Program-made: the position numbers and the translations under genes
From: a virus
Strand: one strand, 5' to 3'
Virus record (IMG/VR): IMGVR_UViG_3300008339_000323
Span: 1 to 30,320 of that record
Length of the DNA: 30,320 nt
Part shown: piece by piece, positions 1 to 5,123 of the stretch
Numbering within the stretch: position 1 is the stretch's first letter
How the letters are laid out: the number at the start of each line of letters is the position of its first letter
The notes under the pieces: model-generated
Databases searched by the model: none
Told to the model about the DNA's origin: nothing
What the model saw: the letters and a program-made list of their open reading frames with translations, nothing else

Positions 1-1
1 C

Positions 2-259
2 TGGAACAATTTATTAAAAGAAGGGTGGATAGTGGTTTGGAGAAATAGAAACCATACAACCCAAAAATACAATATATATAAAGTTTCATTTAAGTGTAAA
101 CAACTAATAAGTAGGATGTACCGTATAATGCTTGGTAAAGAAGATTTGCCTACAAGTCATAGAAATATTATAATGAGTGGCAAAACTCATATGGACAAGC
201 TTAGAATAACGGCTATAGAGAACGTGAATAAAGATAAAACAAGAGATAATGAATACTAA
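2..259 (+). CDS. 3' end of an unrecognised small phage protein (5' truncated)
   Basis: The reading frame is open from the first complete codon of the window to a TAA at 257-259, so the true start lies upstream. A GTG at 32 and ATGs further in are possible internal starts, but the open frame before them argues for a partial gene. The visible 85 residues are basic and polar, rich in Arg, Lys, His and Asn, with no membrane segment. The segment RMYRIMLGKEDLPTS followed by KTHMDKLRITAIENV looks like two amphipathic helices. It overlaps the next start by 11 bases, so the two genes are probably cotranscribed. I do not recognise the family. Its place upstream of small virion-type genes suggests an accessory phage protein, but no function can be assigned. 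Confidence 0.6.
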   Translation, partial: WNNLLKEGWIVVWRNRNHTTQKYNIYKVSFKCKQLISRMYRIMLGKEDLPTSHRNIIMSGKTHMDKLRITAIENVNKDKTRDNEY

Positions 260-941
260 AAAAAATAGTCCTATAAAACAATTTGGTAATGCGTTTGCAG
301 GAGGTAACACTATTGGGGCAGGGCGTTCAGTCCTTAATTCATTTGATCCTTTAAAAAATAAAAATAATCCAACAAATAAACTTTTAGGCAATATGCCATT
401 TGGTAATTATACTCCTAATGTTGATTTTAGCAATCCAAACCAAAATGGGTTATTTGGGAAAAACTTTGCTCTAAATATTGATTTTAGTAATCCAACACAA
501 AATGCATTATTTGGTAGAAGTAATCAAGATTATGGGTTAGGTGGAATATTAAAAAATAGCCAATATGCTCTTGAGAAAAAAAGAGAAATGAGAGCCAACG
601 AAATAAAAGTCGCTACTAGTAATAAAAGATTAGTTGATAGAGGATTGTTGCCATCTCAACCAAAGCCTGCTTCAACAGCGCCATTGCCACAGTTAAAAAG
701 TAATAATATGGAATATAATAATATAAATAATAAAGCATTTAGTAATACAGATAATATTAAAAATGTAATGGGAGAGTCGTTACCAAATACTTTTACTAGA
801 AAAGTAGGAGGTAGCCCAATTAAGCAAAATATGGAATCTCCTATTGATCCTATGATTGCGCAGAATATTGACGAGCCGTTGCAACCGCCTAATAGAATTG
901 CAACACCAACTACACCACCTTACGATATAAACAACTATTAA
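249..941 (+). CDS. Asn-rich low-complexity phage protein with a 19-residue tandem repeat
   Basis: This 230-residue protein is rich in Asn, Pro, Gly and Ser and appears largely disordered. It has no signal peptide or membrane segment. Residues 57-94 contain two copies of a 19-residue unit built on (V/I)DFSNPxQNxLFG. A charged stretch, ALEKKREMRANEIKVAT, follows at about residues 107-123. The short motif SPIKQ occurs near both ends (residues 7-11 and 188-192); similar NSP or SP-K motifs recur in other small proteins of this cluster. The ATG at 249 overlaps the preceding gene by 11 bases and the next gene starts two bases after its stop. No family is recognised. A virion-associated or packaged role is possible by position, but unsupported by any catalytic motif. 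Confidence 0.75.
   Translation: MNTKKNSPIKQFGNAFAGGNTIGAGRSVLNSFDPLKNKNNPTNKLLGNMPFGNYTPNVDFSNPNQNGLFGKNFALNIDFSNPTQNALFGRSNQDYGLGGILKNSQYALEKKREMRANEIKVATSNKRLVDRGLLPSQPKPASTAPLPQLKSNNMEYNNINNKAFSNTDNIKNVMGESLPNTFTRKVGGSPIKQNMESPIDPMIAQNIDEPLQPPNRIATPTTPPYDINNY
417..530 (+). repeat. Two 57-bp in-frame tandem repeat units
   Basis: Units 417-473 and 474-530 are adjacent and in frame, each encoding 19 residues. The first 15 codons are strongly alike (N-V/I-DFSNP-N/T-QN-G/A-LFG-K/R), with mainly third-position changes and a few conservative replacements. The last four codons have diverged. Conservation of protein over DNA suggests the duplicated unit has been kept as a structural repeat rather than being a recent slippage product. 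Confidence 0.8.
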
Positions 942-943
942 CT

Positions 944-1162
944 ATGAATTTAAACGCAAAAAAACATCCAATGAGCGTTCACGACAGAGAAGCTAAACTA
1001 TCTGGAGTTGGAGCTAATGCAATATGGAATGGTCCATTTGACACTACCGCATTGCCAAAAGGTAAAGGATCAAGTTCAGGAAAAGATGGTATTGTATTCA
1101 ATAACATTAAACCTGTCTGTGATCCAAGAGCAATTACACAACGAGCTAAAGGAAGATACTAA
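944..1162 (+). CDS. small hypothetical phage protein, 72 residues
   Basis: A short, polar, basic protein that starts two bases after the previous stop, implying cotranscription and probably coupled translation. It contains MSVHDREAKLSGVGANAIWN, then a Gly/Ser/Lys-rich linker (KGKGSSSGKDG) and a C-terminal segment ending AKGRY. There is no membrane segment, signal peptide or catalytic motif. Another frame (from 1008) overlaps most of this gene, but its plausible part begins only at 1164, so this frame is preferred here. The family is not recognised and no function is assigned. Confidence 0.65.
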   Translation: MNLNAKKHPMSVHDREAKLSGVGANAIWNGPFDTTALPKGKGSSSGKDGIVFNNIKPVCDPRAITQRAKGRY

Positions 1163-1163
1163 T

Positions 1164-1319
1164 ATGAAAAAGAAAGTTATATCTGAGTATGGAGGAAAAG
1201 AAAAGTATCCTTCAAAGGCCGCTAAAGCAAAGCACGAAAAAAAAGAAACCAAGTCTTTTGAAAAGAAAGAAAAAAAGGGGCCCAAGCAAATGCCTCCTAT
1301 GAAAATGAAAAAATGTTAG
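1164..1319 (+). CDS. very Lys-rich small basic protein, 51 residues
   Basis: The ATG at 1164, directly after the previous stop, is chosen over the in-frame ATG at 1008 because the latter would overlap the 944-1162 gene almost fully. The product is extremely Lys/Glu-rich, with a KKETKSFEKKEKKG core and a tail PPMKMKKC. The tail is close to the C-terminus of the 2444-2962 protein (APAKMKKY). Such short basic proteins can bind DNA or coat internal virion surfaces, but that is inference only. No domain is recognisable. Confidence 0.6.
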   Translation: MKKKVISEYGGKEKYPSKAAKAKHEKKETKSFEKKEKKGPKQMPPMKMKKC

Positions 1320-1331
1320 TTATTAACATTC

Positions 1332-1370
1332 TTTATATATAAACAATAACCAAAACTAAAACTAAAAACA
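1332..1370 (+). promoter_or_regulatory. possible AT-box and A/C-rich leader
   Basis: The gap between 1319 and 1371 contains the palindrome TTTATATATAAA (1332-1343), then an A/C-rich leader with three near-repeats of AAAACTA before the ATG. It does not match the Bacteroidota TTTG / TAnnTTTG consensus. It is listed because the downstream gene has its own strong terminator hairpin, so a separate transcript is plausible. Evidence is weak. Confidence 0.2.
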
Positions 1371-1658
1371 ATGTTCAAATTTATCTCAATTGCTACAAAT
1401 GTAGCAGGTGCACAACCAATTCTTTTTAATGTAGCAAATATTACTGCGGTATCTTATCTCAGTTCAACTACTTTTGCTATTTATACTGGGCCTATAAGTT
1501 ACACATTTACTACAAGCACGAATGGCGCATCTAGTACTGTTGCTGCTGTAAACACTGCTATTTTTGCACAAGGGCCAACTTTATCGCCTGTCGCAATTCC
1601 TACTGGTGTTACTATTGCTAATTTGCCTATTATTGTTCCTATAGCCCCAGCAGCATAG
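1371..1658 (+). CDS. small hydrophobic, Thr/Ala-rich protein (possible virion decoration)
   Basis: This 95-residue protein is almost devoid of charge and rich in Thr, Ser, Ala, Ile, Val and Pro. Alternating hydrophobic and polar residues (TFAIYTGPISYTFTTSTN) suggest beta structure rather than membrane helices. The C-terminus, LPIIVPIAPAA, is strongly hydrophobic. It starts after an A-rich leader and is followed by a perfect 14-bp hairpin, so it may be a single-gene transcript made in quantity. Its composition would suit a small capsid decoration or tail protein, but I do not recognise the family. Confidence 0.65.
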   Translation: MFKFISIATNVAGAQPILFNVANITAVSYLSSTTFAIYTGPISYTFTTSTNGASSTVAAVNTAIFAQGPTLSPVAIPTGVTIANLPIIVPIAPAA

Positions 1659-1665
1659 TATTAAT

Positions 1666-1703
1666 TTAAATTCCCTATAGATATACTTTTATAGGGAATT
1701 TAA
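1666..1703 (+). terminator. 14-bp perfect hairpin, likely terminator
   Basis: Arms 1666-1679 and 1690-1703 are exact reverse complements around a 10-base loop. The hairpin begins eight bases after the stop at 1658 and lies before the ATG at 1721. The trailing sequence is AT-rich (taatattt) rather than a pure T-run. Placement and stem quality support transcription termination or 3'-end protection. Confidence 0.7.
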
Positions 1704-1720
1704 TAATATTTATTATTTAT

Positions 1721-2035
1721 ATGTCTTTTAAGATGAAAGGATTTCCATATAATGTGGATAATACTCCTGTTTATAGTACCGATATGGACGGCAATATTTT
1801 AGGTATGGCGCAATCTAATGGAACTATATTAGTGAATAAAAATATATCTCCTTTAGAATTAAAAAAGAATAAAACTATATCACACGAGAAAGTACATATA
1901 GATCAAATGAAACGTGGAGATCTGGATTATAATGATTCACACGTTATCTGGAAAGGTAAAAAGTATCCACGTTCTAAAATGAAAGAAGGAGCTAAAAATC
2001 TACCTTGGGAAAAGGAAGCTTATAAAAAGCAATAA
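1721..2035 (+). CDS. small HExxH putative zinc metallopeptidase, 104 residues
   Basis: The protein has a zincin signature HEKVH at residues 55-59. About 38 residues later comes the acidic segment PWEKEAY (E97/E99), which could supply a third zinc ligand as in gluzincins. Before the motif, a small beta region (NTPVYSTDMDGNILGMAQSN, then GTILVNKNISP) resembles the beta-strands that precede the active-site helix in minimal zincins. No signal peptide is present. At 104 residues it is close to a bare catalytic domain. The N-terminal MSFKMKGFP shares the FKMK motif with the 2444-2962 protein. Family knowledge supports a metal-dependent peptidase fold; substrate and role (virion maturation, lysis or host targeting) are not evident. 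A catalytically dead zincin remains possible. Confidence 0.7.
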   Translation: MSFKMKGFPYNVDNTPVYSTDMDGNILGMAQSNGTILVNKNISPLELKKNKTISHEKVHIDQMKRGDLDYNDSHVIWKGKKYPRSKMKEGAKNLPWEKEAYKKQ

Positions 2036-2078
2036 ATACGCGTAATAATAATAATATATAACTTTAATTTAATATATT

Positions 2079-2438
2079 ATGAAAAAAGTAATCTGTATTA
2101 TCGTATTTTTAGTTTTTAATTCCTATGTTCAAGCTCAAAAGCTTACTAAGGATTTTCTAGTAGGAACATGGACTTCCGAAACTGTGCAAATAGATTTTTC
2201 TATTATAAACAAGAATGAACTTAATGTGGTATCATTTTCTTATTTAACTGGAAATTACTTTAAAATATTAGGTTACCAATTTGATAAGAATAATTTCTAT
2301 TTGAATACATTGCACGAGCCTAATGACTGGGAAGCTTTAGGTAAATTTATAGTTGTAGATCAAGATACAATGGTTGCTAATTATGTTAGTGACGCTCCCG
2401 GACCCGTAATTTATAAAAGACTAATAAATAAAAACTAA
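2079..2438 (+). CDS. secreted lipocalin-like protein
   Basis: The product has a classical signal peptide: MKK, a hydrophobic core (VICIIVFLVF), then SYVQA with likely cleavage after residue 19. No lipobox cysteine is present, so it is probably soluble after export. The mature protein begins with a helix and FLVGTWTSE, close to the opening strand motif (GxW) of small lipocalin-like proteins common in Bacteroidota. Alternating beta-type segments continue to the end. Phage structural clusters seldom carry such a gene. It may be a morogenic or host-derived cargo gene acting at the cell surface or in the periplasm. It lies five bases before the next ATG, so it is probably cotranscribed with it. 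Confidence 0.65.
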   Translation: MKKVICIIVFLVFNSYVQAQKLTKDFLVGTWTSETVQIDFSIINKNELNVVSFSYLTGNYFKILGYQFDKNNFYLNTLHEPNDWEALGKFIVVDQDTMVANYVSDAPGPVIYKRLINKN

Positions 2439-2443
2439 ACAAA

Positions 2444-2962
2444 ATGAATACTCCTTTTAAAATGAAACCAGGCAGAGGTAATATGCCAAAAACAGGGAAT
2501 GGATTGCCTACGCCATTAAGACAAGATCACGGCGGAGATATTGAACTTACCAAAAAATATACAGAGGGTGTAGAAAAATACAAAGAGAATAGAGAAAAAG
2601 GAAACACTCCAAGTGGTATAAAAGTTGATGCTGTATCTGGATTTTCAACACCAAATTTACCAATGCATACAGTTGTTAAATCTGGAACTAAGGTAAGAGA
2701 GCTTGATTCAAAAGGTAATGTAGTAAAAGAAGAGCAACAAGATTCTAGAGGCAATACGTCTTTTTACGCAAATGTTGAAAAGCGTAATGCTGATGTAACA
2801 AGAAGACAAACTCGTAATGCTAATCTTTACAATGCTTTTGGAGGTGGAACTTCCCCAGATAAATTATCTGAAGAACAAAAAAGATCTTTAATTGCTACTA
2901 GCAAAGCAACGCCAGTCAAACAAAAAATGAAAATGGCACCTGCTAAAATGAAAAAATACTAA
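2444..2962 (+). CDS. hypothetical charged phage protein with Lys/Met-rich ends, 172 residues
   Basis: The N-terminus (MNTPFKMKPGRGNMPKTG) and C-terminus (KQKMKMAPAKMKKY) are both basic and Met/Lys-rich. Between them is a polar, helical-looking middle with a small beta segment at about residues 83-97 (KSGTKVRELDSKGNVVKEE). The C-terminal tail resembles that of the 1164-1319 protein. There is no signal peptide, membrane segment or enzyme motif. From memory, similar proteins with this N-terminus occur in aquatic Bacteroidetes phages, but the function is unknown. The next gene starts directly at the stop (TAAATG). Confidence 0.7.
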   Translation: MNTPFKMKPGRGNMPKTGNGLPTPLRQDHGGDIELTKKYTEGVEKYKENREKGNTPSGIKVDAVSGFSTPNLPMHTVVKSGTKVRELDSKGNVVKEEQQDSRGNTSFYANVEKRNADVTRRQTRNANLYNAFGGGTSPDKLSEEQKRSLIATSKATPVKQKMKMAPAKMKKY

Positions 2963-3202
2963 ATGAAAAATCTATCTGTAAAAGGTTATAAAAAAAATAG
3001 CCCTGATAAAGATAGACCTTATAATGTAATACCTAGCGGGGAAATCACTATGGAAAATGTGGAGTTTCCCGTTTTAGGTATAGATAATAAAGGAAATTCA
3101 AAAGTAATGAAACCAGGTAAAGATTATAGTTATCCAGGTGATACTGTATTAGAGATACCTATGAAGAAATCAACAATATATAATAGAATATTTAAAAAAT
3201 AA
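2963..3202 (+). CDS. small conserved-type phage protein, 79 residues
   Basis: The start codon directly abuts the previous stop. The protein begins MKNLSVKGYKKNSPDKDRPY, then has a compact domain with VEFPVLGIDNKGNSKVM and PGKDYSYPGDTVLEIPM. The Pro-Gly-Asp turn and 'V/F-EIPM' ending give a recognisable short beta unit that I recall from small proteins in Bacteroidetes phage structural clusters. The N-terminal KKNSPDK resembles KKNSPIKQ of the 249-941 protein. No biochemical role can be read from the sequence; a virion or assembly role is inferred from position. Confidence 0.65.
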   Translation: MKNLSVKGYKKNSPDKDRPYNVIPSGEITMENVEFPVLGIDNKGNSKVMKPGKDYSYPGDTVLEIPMKKSTIYNRIFKK

Positions 3203-3205
3203 ATT

Positions 3206-3502
3206 ATGGGACAATTTGGAAATCAGCCAGACTTTGGGACAAGAGCAAGATATATATTGCCTACTGGAAATCCAGCGCTTGAAATACCAGGTATTAATTT
3301 GGGATCAGCTGCATTATATATAGGCACTGGGGGAACTTTATTTTGTAACGTTGTAGGCGGAAATGGAGATGATGGATTAGGTATTTTTACAGAATTTACT
3401 AATATCCCAGACGGCACATTTTTCCCTGTTATAGTTAGTAATGTATGGGCAGGTTATGATGAAGGAGAAACAACCTGCTCTAATATAGTAGCACTTTACT
3501 AA
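3206..3502 (+). CDS. small beta-rich structural-type protein, 98 residues
   Basis: The protein opens MGQFGNQPDFGTRARYILP and continues with Gly-rich, alternating strands. It closes with IPDGTFFPVIVSNVWAG and a hydrophobic C-terminus, NIVALY. The layout (two-strand repeats, a 'P-x-GTFFPV' strand, a 'xxIVALY' end) is that of small beta-barrel structural proteins found in many marine phages and of spike-base proteins of gene transfer agents. That resemblance is from memory of the fold pattern. Its stop overlaps the next start by one base (TAATG), so the two products may be made together and act in one part of the particle. Confidence 0.6.
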   Translation: MGQFGNQPDFGTRARYILPTGNPALEIPGINLGSAALYIGTGGTLFCNVVGGNGDDGLGIFTEFTNIPDGTFFPVIVSNVWAGYDEGETTCSNIVALY

Positions 3503-3774
3503 TGAGAATGGGTATTGGAATTGGCTGGCCTAATGCAAGCGCTTCTAATCAATCACAAATGGCTTATTTTTTAATAGAGAGTATCTGCGGAGGAGATCCT
3601 CCACTAAAAACGTCCACCCAATTAGTAGATATTTCCATATATCAGCCCGGTGATTTTGTTGATTTTGAATTCCAAACTCAAACAGGTAGGCTTATATTAG
3701 GAGAGATAGTGTATGAGGCGGGAGAAACGGTATTTAATATAAGCGGGCCGGTATATACAGGTTGCCCAGTATAA
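3502..3774 (+). CDS. small structural-type protein, 90 residues
   Basis: It is coupled to the preceding gene through TAATG. The N-terminus MRMGIGIGWPNASASNQSQ is followed by a beta domain with YQPGDFVDFEFQTQTGRLIL and a C-terminal VFNISGPVYTGCPV. The ending is reminiscent of the extreme C-terminus of the 1382-residue nozzle-like protein (YTGSPVTCPIL). It has two cysteines and no membrane segment. A small virion component is likely, but the family function is unknown to me. Confidence 0.6.
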   Translation: MRMGIGIGWPNASASNQSQMAYFLIESICGGDPPLKTSTQLVDISIYQPGDFVDFEFQTQTGRLILGEIVYEAGETVFNISGPVYTGCPV

Positions 3775-3804
3775 AAATAAATAATAATAATCAAATTAAA
3801 TAAA

Positions 3805-4071
3805 ATGGAAAACACAAACAAAATTACAGAGAAACAATTAGAAACTATTGTTAATCAACAAAAAGATATGAGTGCCCTATTATCTAATATAGGGTTACTT
3901 GAATCACAAAAACATGGATTCCTACATCAAATCGCGGAAGTGAATAAAAGAGTAGAAGAATTCAAATCAGAATTACAAGCACAATACGGAGATATTAATA
4001 TTAATATCGAGGATGGTTCTTATACTTATATAGATAAACCTGAAGAGGTTAAATTAGAGAAAGTTGAATAA
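3805..4071 (+). CDS. small coiled-coil protein, 88 residues
   Basis: An acidic helical protein. Residues 5-62 form a heptad-patterned coiled coil containing ETIVNQQKDMSALLSNIGLL and HQIAEVNKRVEEFKSELQAQ. A short beta tail follows (DININIEDGSYTYI). It starts after an A-rich leader and ends in TAATG with the next gene. From memory, close relatives occur upstream of the terminase genes in Bacteroidetes phages. A dimeric assembly factor or regulator is possible; there is no direct evidence for either. Confidence 0.7.
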   Translation: MENTNKITEKQLETIVNQQKDMSALLSNIGLLESQKHGFLHQIAEVNKRVEEFKSELQAQYGDININIEDGSYTYIDKPEEVKLEKVE

Positions 4072-4298
4072 TGAGTTCTGTTATTAGAAAAATAAGTATA
4101 GGCACAGACTATAAAAATGAAGCTATGCATTACTCCGTAGGCCAAAACGTTTACGGGGGCCATGCAATATGTAATATTATATTTGACGATAATGATACAT
4201 CGTATAATATATATATTAAAAAAGAAGATGAAGTTATGCCATGGAAGAAGTTTAATTCTAATATGGCTATCTCAGTTGAATACGATTTAGAATATTAA
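4071..4298 (+). CDS. small conserved-type phage protein, 75 residues
   Basis: Translationally coupled on both sides by one-base TAATG overlaps. The protein has a mixed alpha/beta look, with RKISIGTDYKNEAMHYSVGQ, then GGHAICNIIFDDNDTSYNIY and a C-terminal PWKKFNSNMAISVEYDLEY. There is no signal peptide or membrane segment. I recall similar short proteins in the same position, before GroES-like and terminase genes, in Bacteroidetes phages, but without a known function. Tight coupling suggests it is needed in amounts similar to its neighbours. Confidence 0.65.
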   Translation: MSSVIRKISIGTDYKNEAMHYSVGQNVYGGHAICNIIFDDNDTSYNIYIKKEDEVMPWKKFNSNMAISVEYDLEY

Positions 4299-4906
4299 TG
4301 AGAAGTATATTTAGTTTTATTGTAAAACCAGTAGGCGAAAGATACAACAATAAAGTTAAGGTTGAGGATAAAGAACTAATAATCAATACTAAGATTGAAA
4401 GTTTTAAATCCGTAAATAATGTAGCAGAAGTTGTTGCAGTGCCTTTAGCTTATTCAACCGATATTAAAGTTGGAGATATAGTTGTAATTCATCATAATGT
4501 TTTTAGGGTATTTTATGATATAAGAGGAAATAAAAAAAATAGTAGATCATATTTTATGGATGATTTATATTTTTGTGATCTTGACCAAATATACCTATAT
4601 AAGAATACAGGTAAATGGAAAGCATTTGGAGACAGATGTTTTATTAAACCGATTAAGAATAAAGACTATTTAAACATAGCTAAAGAGCAAAGACTTATTG
4701 GTATATTAAAATACGGAAATAGCTCCTTAGAAGCGCTTAAAATAAACGAGGGAGACCTTGTTGGATATACTCCTTATGGAGAATTTGACTTTGTTATTGA
4801 TGGGCAAAGACTTTATTGTATGAAATCTAATGATATTGTAATTAAATATGGACATAAAGGAAACGAAACAGAATATAATCCAAGCTGGGCACAAAGCAGT
4901 TCTTGA
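4298..4906 (+). CDS. tandem GroES-like co-chaperonin-type protein
   Basis: This 202-residue protein appears to contain two GroES-like beta-barrels. Repeat 1 (about residues 6-102) has FIVKPVGERY, a flexible charged stretch at 20-40 where GroES has its mobile loop, VAEVVAVPLAYSTDIKVGD, and a closing strand ending LDQIYLY. Repeat 2 (about 112-185) repeats the plan: DRCFIKPI, IGILKYGN, LKINEGDLVGYTPYGEF, and RLYCMKSNDIVI. Canonical GroES is about 95 residues with one barrel. Some phages encode co-chaperonins (T4 gp31 is the known case) that let host GroEL fold capsid protein; an equivalent role here fits the placement just before the head genes. The mobile loop lacks an obvious canonical GroEL-binding IVL motif, so GroEL binding is uncertain. 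Its end overlaps the next gene by 59 bases. Confidence 0.65.
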   Translation: MRSIFSFIVKPVGERYNNKVKVEDKELIINTKIESFKSVNNVAEVVAVPLAYSTDIKVGDIVVIHHNVFRVFYDIRGNKKNSRSYFMDDLYFCDLDQIYLYKNTGKWKAFGDRCFIKPIKNKDYLNIAKEQRLIGILKYGNSSLEALKINEGDLVGYTPYGEFDFVIDGQRLYCMKSNDIVIKYGHKGNETEYNPSWAQSSS

Positions 4907-5123
4907 ATTAATTAAAGTTGCAGAGGAAGCTATTTTAGATAATGGGGATGATGATTTATCCGCAGATAAGTTAAAGAATGCTGCAGCTACAAAAAAGTTA
5001 GCCATATTTGATGCTTTTGAAATTCTAAGTAGAATACAGGATGAAACCCGTATGCTAGAAGAAGAAGATAAAGATCCTACAATAAAGACTTTTAAAGGTT
5101 TTGCAGAAGGGAGATCCAAATAA
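4848..5123 (+). CDS. probable terminase small subunit
   Basis: An acidic, all-helical 91-residue protein directly upstream of the large terminase and coupled to it by TAATG. Its helices include QAGHKAVLELIKVAEEAIL and KNAAATKKLAIFDAFEILSR. Position, size and helical make-up suit a terminase small subunit, which recognises phage DNA and regulates the large subunit. No clear helix-turn-helix is visible, so DNA recognition is inferred. The ATG at 4848 is the first in frame and gives a 59-base overlap with the GroES-like gene, long for a compact phage genome. Later starts would remove the first conserved-looking helix. Confidence 0.55.
   Translation: MDIKETKQNIIQAGHKAVLELIKVAEEAILDNGDDDLSADKLKNAAATKKLAIFDAFEILSRIQDETRMLEEEDKDPTIKTFKGFAEGRSK

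Noticed and set aside
1008-1163. Longer version of the Lys-rich small gene starting at 1008
   Set aside because: It would overlap the 944-1162 gene almost completely, and its first 52 residues lack the composition of the rest. The ATG at 1164 fits the compact gene order.
2036-2078. AAT-rich run as a direct-repeat array or origin
   Set aside because: Only a short simple-sequence run in an AT-rich gap; no iterons, palindromes or paired repeats around it.
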